Below are positions 43,906-53,139 of a DNA stretch of 64,000 nucleotides, piece by piece. The notes under the pieces are model-generated. The model saw only the letters and a program-made list of their open reading frames with translations, did no database searches and was not told the DNA's origin. Position numbers and translations under genes: made by a program. Each line of letters begins with the position of its first letter. Position 1 is the stretch's first letter. The stretch is from Deltaproteobacteria bacterium (GTDB lineage Bacteria; Myxococcota_A; UBA9160; UBA6930). The DNA is taken from NCBI GenBank assembly GCA_016875395.1, contig VGRF01000007.1:1-64000 (forward strand). The letters are read 5' to 3'.

Positions 43906-46317
43906 TCACAGCACCGCTCCGCGCGGCGGCGGCGGATCCTCGAGCGCGCCCGCGGCGACCAGCGCCTCGATCTGCGCGTCGCTCATGCCGAGCAGCGCGC
44001 GCGCGATCTCGCGCGTGTGCTGGCCGAGCTCGGGCGAGGGCGCGACGTACACGTCGCTCATGCCGCTCGCGGCGAACGCGGGGCCCTCGAGCGCCATGCG
44101 GCCCACGCCGGGCTGCTCGATGAAGCGCGCATAGCGCCACTGCTGATAGTGCGCGTCGTCGAGTTGGTCGGTGCCGGCGAACATTGCGCCGCACGGGACG
44201 CCGTGCTGCTGGAGCAGCGCGGCGATCTCGCGCTTGTGACGGGCGCGCGTCCATTCGCCGATGCGCGCGTCGAGCTCGTCCTGCGCGGCGAAGCGGCCCG
44301 CGGCGCTGGCGAAGCGCGCGTCGCTCGCGAGCGCGGCGTCTCCCAGCGCGGCGCACAGCCGGCGCCAGTCGTCGTCGCCGCGCACCGTGATCACGCACCA
44401 CTGCTGCTCGCCCGCGCACGGGTAGGCGCCCCACGGCGCGCCTTGGTCGCTGCGATTGCCGCGCGGCTTCACGCTGCCCGGCGCGAGGCCCTCCTTCAGC
44501 AACAACTCCGCGAGCATGCCCGTGACGCTCTCGATCTGCGCCACCTCGACCAGCGCGCCGCGGCCGCTGCGGTCCCTGCGCAGGAGCGCGGCCATCGCGC
44601 CGAGCGCGCACACGCGGCCGGCGAGGTGGTCGGGGAAGATCGCGCCGGAGCCGGCCGGGAAGTCTTGGTCCGCGTAGTTCCAGAGGTGGACCATGCCGCC
44701 GATCGGCTGCGTGCTCGGCCCGTAGCCGATCCAGCTCTTCCACGCGCCGTTCGCCCCTAGCAGCTGGCTCGACACCATCACGCAGCGCGGGTTGATCTCG
44801 CGCACCGTGTTCCAGCCCACGCCCATGTCCGCCATCGTGCCCGTCGCGCTGTTCTCGACGATCACGTCGGCTTGCGCGATCAGCTGCTTCAGGGCCGCGA
44901 GTCCCTCCGCGTGCTTCACGTTCACGCCGAACGAGCGCTTGCTGCGGCTCGACGACGTGAACGAAGGCGAGGTCCAGCCACCGGTGACCGTGCGGATGAA
45001 GTCGGGATACGTGCGCGTCTCGATCTTGATCACGTCGGCGCCGTACTCCGCGAGCAGCCGGCTCGCCTCGACGCCCACGCCGCCGATGCCGAAGTCGAGC
45101 ACGCGCAGGCCCGCGAGCGGAAGTGCGGGCGCGGGGCGCGCGCCGCTCGGCGCCGCGCGCTCCTCGGCGTTCGCGGAGAACGCGGCGAGATCGTTCTGCC
45201 CGCGCGCGGGCGCCGGCGTGCGGAAGCCTTGGCGCGCGCCATCGACCGAGAGGAAGCCGCTCGCGATCGGCGCGGCGGGGAGCCCGTCCGTGACGACTGC
45301 TTCGACGAACGTGCCGCGCGAGCGCAGGTGCACGTTCTCGAGCACCTCGCTCGGCCGCAGCACTGGCGTGCACACGATGCCGCGCCGCTGCGCCTCCGCG
45401 GACACCTCCTCCATCGTGAGCTCGGCGAAGTGCGCCTCGTAGCGCTTGGTGAGGATGTCCGCGTTCATGAGCCGCGCCGGGAACTGCTCCCAGTGCGCGT
45501 CGGCGAACTCCTCGGGCTTGCCGAGCCACTCCCACATCGCGCGCCACTGCCGCGGCGAGAGGATCACGAGGCGCACGTAGCCGCCCTTGCACTTGTAGAT
45601 CGTGTAGACGGGCCCGCTGCCGTTGCGCACTTCGGCGACGGGCAGGCCCTTCTCCCGTAACAAGCTCGCGTTCGAGAACGACCAGTCGGTGGTCTGCGCG
45701 GTGCCGAGCAGCAGCGAGAAATCGAGGTGCTGGCCCCAGCCCGACGCGCGGCGCTGCCAGAGCGCGAGCAGCGTCGCGTAGGCAGCCGTCACGGACGCCA
45801 CATCGTGAGCGAGCGGAACCGGCGGAATCAGCGGCGGCTTCGAGGGGATGCCCGCCTTGAACATCATCCCGCTCATCGCTTCGAGCACCGCGTCGGTCGC
45901 GATCCAGTCCGCATACGGGCCCGTGAGCCCGAAGTCCGTGAGCGAGACGTGCACGAGATGCGGATGCTCCGCCGCGATCTCCGCGGGCGCGAGCTTCTGC
46001 GCCGCACGCGCTGCCTTGTCCGCAGACTCGAGCAGCACGTCGCAGCTCGCGAGCAGCGAGCCCAGCGGCGCGCCCCCCACTGCGCTCGCGAGATCGAGCG
46101 TCGCGCCGCGCTTGTTCGCGTTGCGCCACGCGAAGTGGAGGCTCACGCCGTCGTGCAGCGGAACCGTGGCGCGCGAAGCGGCGCCGCCGGGCTTCTCGAT
46201 GCGCAGCACGTCGGCGCCGAGGTCCGCGAGCAGGCGCCCGCACAGCTCGCCGCGGCCGTCGCAGAGGTCGACGATGCGGACTCCTGAGAGCGGGCGGTCA
46301 GCGGCAGCTTGCGACAT
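43906..46317 (-). CDS. Double-module CaiB/BaiF family CoA-transferase
   Basis: Class III CoA-transferase of 803 residues in which two family units are joined. Module 1 (about 1-360) starts LSGVRIVDLCDGRGELCGRL and keeps Asp172 in VPLAHDVASVTAAY. Module 2 (about 400-790) starts LAGLRVLDFGIGGVGVEASR and keeps Asp563 in AIFPDHLAGRVCALG. Those Asp residues match the aspartyl-CoA nucleophile of formyl-CoA transferase. Most relatives are single-module (about 400 residues) and dimerise in interlinked rings, so this fusion may be an internal dimer. Substrate unknown. It is divergent from the third crotonase gene with 147 bases between. Confidence 0.92.
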   Translation of the reverse strand: MSQAAADRPLSGVRIVDLCDGRGELCGRLLADLGADVLRIEKPGGAASRATVPLHDGVSLHFAWRNANKRGATLDLASAVGGAPLGSLLASCDVLLESADKAARAAQKLAPAEIAAEHPHLVHVSLTDFGLTGPYADWIATDAVLEAMSGMMFKAGIPSKPPLIPPVPLAHDVASVTAAYATLLALWQRRASGWGQHLDFSLLLGTAQTTDWSFSNASLLREKGLPVAEVRNGSGPVYTIYKCKGGYVRLVILSPRQWRAMWEWLGKPEEFADAHWEQFPARLMNADILTKRYEAHFAELTMEEVSAEAQRRGIVCTPVLRPSEVLENVHLRSRGTFVEAVVTDGLPAAPIASGFLSVDGARQGFRTPAPARGQNDLAAFSANAEERAAPSGARPAPALPLAGLRVLDFGIGGVGVEASRLLAEYGADVIKIETRTYPDFIRTVTGGWTSPSFTSSSRSKRSFGVNVKHAEGLAALKQLIAQADVIVENSATGTMADMGVGWNTVREINPRCVMVSSQLLGANGAWKSWIGYGPSTQPIGGMVHLWNYADQDFPAGSGAIFPDHLAGRVCALGAMAALLRRDRSGRGALVEVAQIESVTGMLAELLLKEGLAPGSVKPRGNRSDQGAPWGAYPCAGEQQWCVITVRGDDDWRRLCAALGDAALASDARFASAAGRFAAQDELDARIGEWTRARHKREIAALLQQHGVPCGAMFAGTDQLDDAHYQQWRYARFIEQPGVGRMALEGPAFAASGMSDVYVAPSPELGQHTREIARALLGMSDAQIEALVAAGALEDPPPPRGAVL

Positions 46318-46464
46318 GGGGGCTCCTTCGCGCTCGGCGGGCCGGCATCATATGCGCGGCGCTTCCCCGCGAACCAGAGCGGCGCGCCCATTGCCGCGCG
46401 CCCGCTTGCTGCCTGAACATGCGCCCTTCGCCGCTTCCGGCGTCCGCTCGGAGAACGTGCCCGC

Positions 46465-47244
46465 ATGGAGCTTCAGGACATTCGCGTCGAACGCCGCGGC
46501 GAAGTCGAGATCCTCACGCTCGACCGGCCCGAGCAACGCAACGCGCTCACCTTCCGCACCTACGCCGAGCTCGAGCACGCCGTCCGGCACACGACGGCGC
46601 GCTGTCTCGTCATCACCGGCGCCGGCACCGCGTTCTGCTCGGGCGACGACGTGCGCCAGGTGATGGGCGGCGGCGAGCGCAAAGCCGGCGAGCGCCTCAG
46701 CGCTGCGGCGCCGCGCCTGACACCTGCCGCCGAGGCGCTGCTCACGAGCAACGTGCCCGCGATCGCGGCGGTGAACGGCGCCGCGGTCGGCTGGGGCATG
46801 GAGCTCGCGATGATGTGCGACCTGCGCGTCGCGTCCGAGCGCGCCAAGTTCGGCGAGCTGTTCGTGCTGCGCGGCCTGTGCTGCGACGTCGCGGGCCTCT
46901 CGCGCCTCGCCTCGCTCGTGGGCCGCGAGAAGGCCGCCGAGCTGCTCTACACCGGCGACGTGATCGACGCGAAGGAGGCGCAGCGCATCGGCCTCGTCTC
47001 GCGCGTCGTGCCCGACGCCGAGTTGCTCGAGACCGCCGTCGCGCTCGCGGCCAAGATCGCCGCGAATCCGCCGCTCGCCGTGCGCCGCCTCAAGGCCGGC
47101 CTGCGCGAAGCGCTCGATCCTGATTGGAAGACCCTCGGCGAGTGGGTGAGCCGCTCGCTCGGCGAGCTGTTCCAGACCGAGGACCATCGCGAGGGCGTGA
47201 AGTCGTTCCTCGAGAAGCGCGCGCCCAAGTACGTCGGGCGCTAG
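46465..47244 (+). CDS. Enoyl-CoA hydratase/isomerase family protein
   Basis: A 259-residue crotonase-fold enzyme. Oxyanion-hole sequences are ITGAGTAFCSGDDVRQVMG and AAVNGAAVGWGMELAMMCDL. One classical catalytic Glu is kept (GMEL, matching Glu144 of rat crotonase), but the second position is Phe (KFGELFVL), so it may be a hydratase variant or isomerase. It lies opposite the CaiB gene and could work on the same CoA esters. It ends 9 bases before the lower-G+C AAA-ATPase gene, but functional linkage is doubtful. Confidence 0.9.
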   Translation: MELQDIRVERRGEVEILTLDRPEQRNALTFRTYAELEHAVRHTTARCLVITGAGTAFCSGDDVRQVMGGGERKAGERLSAAAPRLTPAAEALLTSNVPAIAAVNGAAVGWGMELAMMCDLRVASERAKFGELFVLRGLCCDVAGLSRLASLVGREKAAELLYTGDVIDAKEAQRIGLVSRVVPDAELLETAVALAAKIAANPPLAVRRLKAGLREALDPDWKTLGEWVSRSLGELFQTEDHREGVKSFLEKRAPKYVGR

Positions 47245-47253
47245 GAACAGGTC

Positions 47254-48468
47254 ATGCGGCCGAAGCGCGACATGCGATTGCTCACGCGAATCATGATTCG
47301 CAATTACAAGAGCATCGCCGCCTGCGACGTTCGGCCCGCACAGCTCTCGTTCCTCGTGGGTCCGAACGGGTCGGGCAAGAGCAACTTTCTCGACGCACTC
47401 CGCTTCGTCGCAGACTCGCTTCGGTACTCGCTCGATCACGCGCTTCGAGACCGCGGCGGTATCAACGAAGTTCGCCGTCGTTCGAGCGGTCACCCCACGC
47501 ACTTCGGGATTCGGCTCGAGTTCACGCTTCCGAATCACTACGGCCACTACGCGTTCAACGTCGGCGCGAAGAAGAGCGGCGGCTACGAGGTGCAGCGCGA
47601 AGAGTGCCGAGTAATCGGGATCTCGAGTGCGTTTTACGAGGTGGAGTCGGGCGTCGTCCGCGCGTCGTCTCTTGCAGCCCCGCCCGCACCAGCGAAAGAT
47701 CGCCTCTATCTCGTAAGCGCTTCCGGGCTCGAAGCGTTCCGCCCGCTCTACGACTCTCTCTCGAACATGGGCTTCTACAACCTCAATCCCGACCAGATCA
47801 AAGATCTACAGCCGCCCGATCCGGGTGAACTGCTGAGCCGAGACGGGAGCAATCTCGCGAGTGTTGTCGCGAATCTCGCCACGCACGCGCCCGAGCTGAA
47901 GACGAGAATCGAGGAGTATCTCGCGAAGGTCGTGCCGGGCATCGCAGGTGTTGACTCGAAGACGATCGGCCCAAAGGAAACGCTCGAGTTTCGCCAGGAC
48001 GTGCGAGGCGCCAAGCATCCTTGGCGCTTTCTTGCCGCCAACATGTCGGACGGAACTTTGCGCTCCTTCGCTGTTCTCGTCGCGCTCTTTCAGGGAGGAG
48101 CGAGCGGGGCCGCCGCGCGACGCCTGGTCGGGATCGAGGAGCCCGAGGTCGCGCTTCATCCTGCAGCGGCGGGCGTACTGACCGACAGCCTTCAGGACGC
48201 CGCCGAGCACGCGCAGATTCTCGTGACCAGTCACAGTCCAGACTTGCTCGACAACGAATCGATCCCCGATGAGTCGATCCTCGCGGTGTTCGCCGAGCAC
48301 GGCGAAACGAAGATCGGGCGGCTCGACGAAACAGGCCGCTCTGCGCTTCGCGAGCACCTGTACACGGCTGGCGAGTTGCTTCGGATGGATCAGCTTCGCC
48401 CCGACCCTGACCAGACGCGCCTCGATCCCGAACAGCTCGAGTTGTTTGGGGACGCGAGACCCGCATGA
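47254..48468 (+). CDS. AAA/RecF-like ATPase of a two-gene module
   Basis: A 404-residue ABC/RecF-like predicted ATPase (AAA_21, COG4637-type). IMIRNYKSIAACDVRPA is the typical N-terminal strand-turn; Walker A is FLVGPNGSGKSNFLDAL (about 33-49), the signature-like motif is NMSDGTLRSF (263-272), Walker B is LVGIEEPEVALHP (291-303) and the switch His is in LVTSHSPDLLD (His327). ATG 47254 is used; 47272 is also possible. G+C is lower than in the neighbours (sampled lines 60-62% versus 70%), suggesting transfer. Its partner overlaps by ATGA. Proteins of this type occur with TOPRIM-like partners in OLD, Gabija, PARIS and related defence systems. Confidence 0.9.
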   Translation: MRPKRDMRLLTRIMIRNYKSIAACDVRPAQLSFLVGPNGSGKSNFLDALRFVADSLRYSLDHALRDRGGINEVRRRSSGHPTHFGIRLEFTLPNHYGHYAFNVGAKKSGGYEVQREECRVIGISSAFYEVESGVVRASSLAAPPAPAKDRLYLVSASGLEAFRPLYDSLSNMGFYNLNPDQIKDLQPPDPGELLSRDGSNLASVVANLATHAPELKTRIEEYLAKVVPGIAGVDSKTIGPKETLEFRQDVRGAKHPWRFLAANMSDGTLRSFAVLVALFQGGASGAAARRLVGIEEPEVALHPAAAGVLTDSLQDAAEHAQILVTSHSPDLLDNESIPDESILAVFAEHGETKIGRLDETGRSALREHLYTAGELLRMDQLRPDPDQTRLDPEQLELFGDARPA

Positions 48469-49052
48469 GGCTTGCAACGATCGTCGAGGGCCATGGTGAC
48501 GCCGAGGCCGCGCCCGAGTTGATTCGGCGGATTGCAGTGTCGATCTCACGCGAGGTCGAAGCGCTGCGGCCCATTCGGATTCCGCGGCAACGGCTCCTCA
48601 AGGCAGGCGAGCTCGAGCGCACGGTCGAGTTCGCTGCTCGCCACGCAGGCGCTGGTGGCGGCGTTCTGATCCTGCTCGACGCCGACGACGATTGTCCGGC
48701 AGAACTCGCGAGCGAGCTTCTCGCGCGAGCCCGCGCAAGACGCGGTGACCGTGAGATTCGTGCCGTCCTAGCAAAGACCGAGTTTGAGGCGTGGTTCCTC
48801 GCATCGGCGACGTCGCTTCGGGGGAAGCGCGGGTTACGGTCAGACCTTTCGCCGCCGGCTGATCCCGAAAGCATCCGAGATGCGAAAGGCTGGCTATCGA
48901 GCGCCATGCCGGCGGATCGCTCGTACCGCGAGGTGCTCGATCAGCCTGCGTTCGCAGCAACGATGGACCTCGACGAGGCGAGGCGAGCGCCGTCGTTCGA
49001 CAAGTTCTGGCGAGACGTCGAATCACTCCTCCGGACGCAAGTCCCCACATAA
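48465..49052 (+). CDS. DUF4276, TOPRIM-like partner protein
   Basis: A 195-residue protein that overlaps the AAA-ATPase stop by ATGA, so the two are translationally coupled. Motif IVEGHGDAEA (Glu8) and LILLDADDDCP (Asp72, Asp74) are the Glu and DxD pair of TOPRIM-type nucleases, and LAKTEFEAWFLAS is the characteristic DUF4276 segment. So a metal-dependent phosphodiester cleavage or nucleic-acid switch is inferred, with the ATPase as sensor. DUF4276 is repeatedly found next to AAA_21-type ATPases in varied genomic positions. The stop is in a dispersed-motif copy (CATAACAAC). Confidence 0.87.
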   Translation: MRLATIVEGHGDAEAAPELIRRIAVSISREVEALRPIRIPRQRLLKAGELERTVEFAARHAGAGGGVLILLDADDDCPAELASELLARARARRGDREIRAVLAKTEFEAWFLASATSLRGKRGLRSDLSPPADPESIRDAKGWLSSAMPADRSYREVLDQPAFAATMDLDEARRAPSFDKFWRDVESLLRTQVPT

Positions 49053-49071
49053 CAACTCGAAGGAGACCCCC

Positions 49072-49983
49072 ATGGGCGTGCTCACAGGCAAGATCGCAGT
49101 CGTCACCGGCGCAGGCCGCGGCATTGGCCGCGAGATGGCGCTGGACTTTGCGCGCGAGGGCGCGCGCGTCGTCGTGAACGACCTCGGAGGCGCGCCCGAC
49201 GGCACCGGCGGCACGCGCATCGCGGACGAAGTAGTGGGTGAGATCAAGGCGCTCGGCGGCGAGGCCGTCTCGAACTTCGACAGCGTCGCCACGGTCGAGG
49301 GCGGACAGCGCATCCTGAAGACCGCGCTCGATGCGTTCGGCGCGTGCGACATCCTGATCAACAACGCGGGCATCCTGCGCGACAAGACGATCTACAACAT
49401 GGAAGAGTCCGACTGGGACGCGGTGATCGCCGTGCACCTGAAGGGCCACTACGCGTGCTCGCGCCCGTTCGCGAACTACATCCGCGCGAACAACCGCCAG
49501 GGCTGCCGCATCGTGAACTTCTCCTCGGTGTCGGGCCTGTACGGGAACTTCGGGCAGGCGAACTACGGCGCCGCGAAGGCGGGCATCGCGGGCTTCAGCC
49601 GCGTGCTCGCGCTCGAGCTCGCGAAGTACGGCTGCACCGTCAACACGATCTCGCCCGGCGCCGCGACGCGCCTCACGATTCCGCTGATGCAGGGCCGCGG
49701 CGAGCCGGACCGCGCCAACGCGCCGTCGCAAAGCCCCGCGCAGATCGCGCCGGTGGTGAGCTGGCTGTGCTCGGCGAAGGGCCAGGGCTTCACGTCGCAG
49801 ATCATCAACGTGATGAGCGGCGAGGTCGGCATCATGCAGCAGCCCGCCGTGATTCGATCCTTCACGAAGGGCGGCGCCCCGTTCACGCAGAACGATCTCG
49901 ACGCGGTGATGCCGCAGCTCCTCGCTGCGCGTCAGGAGAACCTCGCGCGCGCGAAGAAGGAAGGCGCGGCGGAGAAGATCTGA
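49072..49983 (+). CDS. Short-chain dehydrogenase, peroxisomal multifunctional-like
   Basis: A 303-residue NAD(P)-dependent dehydrogenase. The cofactor motif is AVVTGAGRGIGREMALDFA, then DILINNAGILRDKTIYNMEE; the catalytic Ser and Tyr-Lys are in IVNFSSVSGLYGNFGQ and NYGAAKAGIAGF. The NDLGGAPDGTG segment and conserved VNTISPGA make it like the hydroxyacyl-CoA dehydrogenase domain of HSD17B4/MFE-2, so beta-oxidation is likely. AAGGAG sits 8 bases before the ATG. It follows the DUF4276 gene by 19 bases, but is of normal G+C, so it marks the right edge of the transferred segment. Confidence 0.93.
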   Translation: MGVLTGKIAVVTGAGRGIGREMALDFAREGARVVVNDLGGAPDGTGGTRIADEVVGEIKALGGEAVSNFDSVATVEGGQRILKTALDAFGACDILINNAGILRDKTIYNMEESDWDAVIAVHLKGHYACSRPFANYIRANNRQGCRIVNFSSVSGLYGNFGQANYGAAKAGIAGFSRVLALELAKYGCTVNTISPGAATRLTIPLMQGRGEPDRANAPSQSPAQIAPVVSWLCSAKGQGFTSQIINVMSGEVGIMQQPAVIRSFTKGGAPFTQNDLDAVMPQLLAARQENLARAKKEGAAEKI

Positions 49984-50049
49984 GGCGCGGCGGGGGACGC
50001 GCGTTTCGTCGACTCGCGAGGGGCCGGCGCGCAAATTGGGCGCGCCGAC

Positions 50050-51957
50050 TCACTCCTTCGCTTGCGAACCCGCCTTCTCCTCCGCGCTCCACGTCCTCGG
50101 CGCCAAGATTGAGCTCAGCAGGTCCGGCTTCGCTTCGTCGCGCACGAGATGCGGGTGCCGCGCGCCGCCGCGGTAGTCGACCTCGTGCGTCGTGAAGAAA
50201 TCCGCGTTCTTCACGAGCAGCTCGATCGGCGCGCCGCTTTCCTTCGCCGCGGCCATCGCGTCGGCCAGCACGTCCGCGTTGAACGCGCGCGAGTTCACGG
50301 CGACGACTTCGGCGCCGACGCCGATGCCGGCGCGAGCGAGGGGCGAGCCGGGCACGAGGTCGGCGACTTTGGCCTCGCCCGATAGGTAGGCGCCGAGCGA
50401 GTCGAGCAGGTTCAGCGCGCCCTCGGATTCGGCGGCGCAGGCCTCGCCGAGTGCGTTCGGCTCCTCGCTGTAGACGAGCTTCCAGCCGGCAGCTTCGATG
50501 CCTTCGAGCGGCGCGCCCGGGCGTAGCCCGTCGATGCGCTGCGCGAAGAACGCCTCCCAGTCGCGCGGCGCGACTTCGTTCAGCGCAGCGACGAGCTCGG
50601 CGCGCGTGTACGGCTTCACCTCGGGACCACCGCTCGTGGCGCCGCCGAAGAACGCGCGCGCGAAGTCGTCTAGGGACTTGGCGCCGCTCGTCTGCGCGCG
50701 AATCAGCGCGTCGGCCTCGAGCCACACGAGCGCGCCTTCGCTGTAGAAGTCCACGCCGCGGCGCCAGCTCGAGCCCTCCCAGCGCGCGCCGAACAGGTGC
50801 TGCACCTCGCGCGCGGTATCGACGAGCGGTCGCCACTCGCGGCCCTTCGTGTAAGCGAGGCCCGCCGCGATCCACGCGAGGCTGTCGCGTTCCTGCTCGG
50901 GCGTCACGAGCCCCGCGCGCGCGGCGAGCACTTCGGCCCAATAACTCGTGAGGCCCTCGTACACCCACAGCAAGTCGCCTTCCATCGGCGTCGTGAAATC
51001 GCGCGCTGCGAGGCCGGCGGGGCGGCGGTACTTCGCGTTCCACGAGTGCACGAACTCGTGCGGGAGGAGCCACGCGCCCGAGAGCGTGCTCGCCTCCTCG
51101 AGGAACGTGCGCTCGGGGAGGCGGTTGTCGCTCGACTCGTGGTGCTCGAGCCCGAAGTGCGCGACGTGATCGGAGAGCGCGAGCAGGAAGTCGTAGCGGC
51201 GATAGTGATGCGCCCCGAACAGCGCATGCGTCTCGGGCACGAGGCGCGCGAGCGCCGCGAGCGTCTCGGGCTTCAGCGCGAGCGCGGCTTCGCTGTCGGC
51301 CATCAGGTGAAGCACGTGCTCGGGCGCGCCAGCGGGCGCCGCGAGCGGAATCGGTCGGTAGTGCGCGCCCGCGAGCAGCGGCGAATCGACGAGCGTCTCC
51401 AGCGAGACGGGCGCGTACTTCACGCGATGGCCGCGCTTCTCCGTGATGCGCAGCGCCGTCGCCGCTTCCCAGCCCGCGGGCGGCTCGATCTGCGGCTCGA
51501 GCTGCAGCGCTGCCGGCCGCTCGCCATCCGGGTAGAGCAGCACGGTGTTCCAAGCGAGCATCGCGAGCTTCGCGGAGGTCGAGGGCGCGTTCGTGAAGCC
51601 GTCGCCCCTCGAAGGCGCGAGATAGTCGAGCGCCACGTCGATGCGCGTCACACCTGCGGGCACCGTCACGCGGAAGAGGTGCAGGTCGACCGAGTCGCGT
51701 TGCCACGCGAGCGCCTGCTTGCCCGCCGTGATGCGCAGGCCCGCCATGTCGACCACGGGACCGCTCGGCGAGTGCTCGCCGGGCAGCCACTTCGCATAGC
51801 GCAGCGCGAGCGGTCCACTCGTTACGGGAATCGTCTCGCGCGCGCGCAGGATGCGCTGGGGCGCCTCGCGCAGGTCGACCGTGAGACGGATCGGCTCCGC
51901 GCTCGCCGCGCCGAGGGTGGTCAGGAACGCGGCGAACAGGAACGCGATCAGTTGCAC
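50050..51957 (-). CDS. M61-family metallopeptidase with PDZ-like domain
   Basis: An exported zinc aminopeptidase-like enzyme of 635 residues, signal peptide to ASA|EP. An N-terminal beta domain leads to the gluzincin catalytic part with LLPHEFVHSWNAKYRRP (HExxH, near residue 300) and DLLWVYEGLTSYWAEVLAA, carrying the third ligand Glu. FYSEGALVWLEADALIR is conserved in the family. A C-terminal PDZ fold is in LVPGSPLARAGIGVGAEVVA. The start is GTG at 51957. Glycyl aminopeptidases of this family clip N-terminal Gly/Ala. Confidence 0.92.
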   Translation of the reverse strand: MQLIAFLFAAFLTTLGAASAEPIRLTVDLREAPQRILRARETIPVTSGPLALRYAKWLPGEHSPSGPVVDMAGLRITAGKQALAWQRDSVDLHLFRVTVPAGVTRIDVALDYLAPSRGDGFTNAPSTSAKLAMLAWNTVLLYPDGERPAALQLEPQIEPPAGWEAATALRITEKRGHRVKYAPVSLETLVDSPLLAGAHYRPIPLAAPAGAPEHVLHLMADSEAALALKPETLAALARLVPETHALFGAHHYRRYDFLLALSDHVAHFGLEHHESSDNRLPERTFLEEASTLSGAWLLPHEFVHSWNAKYRRPAGLAARDFTTPMEGDLLWVYEGLTSYWAEVLAARAGLVTPEQERDSLAWIAAGLAYTKGREWRPLVDTAREVQHLFGARWEGSSWRRGVDFYSEGALVWLEADALIRAQTSGAKSLDDFARAFFGGATSGGPEVKPYTRAELVAALNEVAPRDWEAFFAQRIDGLRPGAPLEGIEAAGWKLVYSEEPNALGEACAAESEGALNLLDSLGAYLSGEAKVADLVPGSPLARAGIGVGAEVVAVNSRAFNADVLADAMAAAKESGAPIELLVKNADFFTTHEVDYRGGARHPHLVRDEAKPDLLSSILAPRTWSAEEKAGSQAKE

Positions 51958-51961
51958 AGGC

Positions 51962-52984
51962 TCACTCCATTCGCGCTCTCGCGAGCGCCTTCACGTCGCG
52001 AAACGAGACCAGCTTCCCCGCCACCTCGTCCCACAAACCGAGCCGAAAACAGCGAATCGCTTCGCCGAGCGCCAGTCGGTTCAGCTCGGCGAGCTCGGGA
52101 TGCGCCTCGATGCAGGCCCGCAGCCGGTAGTTGGGAATGCGCGGACACAGGTGGTGGACGTGGTGAATGCCGGTGTGCCCTGTGAACCACTCGAGCAGGC
52201 GCGGCAGCGCGAGGTACGACGAGCCGAGCAGGCTCGCATCGCGGTGACGCCAGTCGGGCGGCTCGGCCCAATAACCGTTCTCGAAGTTGTGGTGGACGTA
52301 GAAGAGCGCGACGCCCGCGGCGGCGGCGAGCGTCATGGTGGGCAGGTAGATCCAGAGGAATTCGCCGAAGCCGAGCGTCGCGTGAATCGCGAGCCCGAGC
52401 GCGAGCAGCGCCGCGTTCATGCCGAGAATGCTCAGCCGCGCCTCGCGCGCGGGCTCGGGCAGATTGAACGGCAGGCGGAAGCGCAGATAGAACTGCCACG
52501 ACGGCCCGACGCCTAACAACCCGAGCGGATGCCGGTAGACGCGGTAGGCGAGTCGGCCGAGCCACGACATCTCGCTGAACTCGCGCGCGGTGAACACGTC
52601 GATCTCGCCGATGCCGCGCTTGTCGAGCCGGCCGATCGTGGCGTGGTGCGTCGCGTGCGCGCTGCGCCAGTACGCGTAGGGCACGAGGCTGATCACGCTG
52701 AGCGCGCGCCCGGTCCAATCGTTCGCGGCGCGCGAGTGGAAGAAGGCGCCGTGGCCGCAGTCGTGCTGGATCGAGAACAGGCGCAGCGCGAAGCCCGCAG
52801 CCGGAATCGCGAGCACGAGGCTCGCCCAACGACTCGTGTCCGCGAGCTGCCACATCGCGACGAAGAGCGCGAAGAACGCCGCGAGGTTGCCCGCGAGCTG
52901 CGCCGCGCTGCGCAACGTTTCGGGCTCGGCGTAGGCGGTGAGAACGCGCTGCCACTGCGCGGACGACATCTCTGCTGCGCTCAA
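51962..52984 (-). CDS. Fatty acid desaturase-family protein
   Basis: Integral membrane diiron oxygenase of about 340 residues. Histidine boxes are IQHDCGHGAFFHSR, SAHATHHATIGRL and GHTGIHHVHHLCPR, matching the fatty-acid desaturase/hydroxylase superfamily, with four long hydrophobic segments. It could be a sphingolipid or acyl-chain desaturase, or an alkane/steroid hydroxylase-type enzyme. Start: TTG at 52984 with GGGGAG 6-7 bases upstream, or ATG at 52969. A dispersed-motif copy encodes LLGVGPSWQ (52514). Likely cotranscribed with the peptidase gene, 4 bases away. Confidence 0.88.
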   Translation of the reverse strand: MSAAEMSSAQWQRVLTAYAEPETLRSAAQLAGNLAAFFALFVAMWQLADTSRWASLVLAIPAAGFALRLFSIQHDCGHGAFFHSRAANDWTGRALSVISLVPYAYWRSAHATHHATIGRLDKRGIGEIDVFTAREFSEMSWLGRLAYRVYRHPLGLLGVGPSWQFYLRFRLPFNLPEPAREARLSILGMNAALLALGLAIHATLGFGEFLWIYLPTMTLAAAAGVALFYVHHNFENGYWAEPPDWRHRDASLLGSSYLALPRLLEWFTGHTGIHHVHHLCPRIPNYRLRACIEAHPELAELNRLALGEAIRCFRLGLWDEVAGKLVSFRDVKALARARME

Positions 52985-53139
52985 ACGAAGCTCCCCGATC
53001 GTGGCGACCGAGGCGATGGGGACGCAGCGGGCGCGAACGGCGCATGGGTAGAACGCCGACCGGAGCGAGGCGACGGCGCGCGCGGCTTTTCACAAAGAAG
53101 GCACAAAGCGCGCCGGACCTAGGGGCGAGCGAAGCCAAG

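Noticed and set aside
47254-49052. The lower-G+C segment as a prophage or transposon
   Set aside because: No integrase, transposase, terminal repeat or attachment site is visible around it; only the two genes differ.
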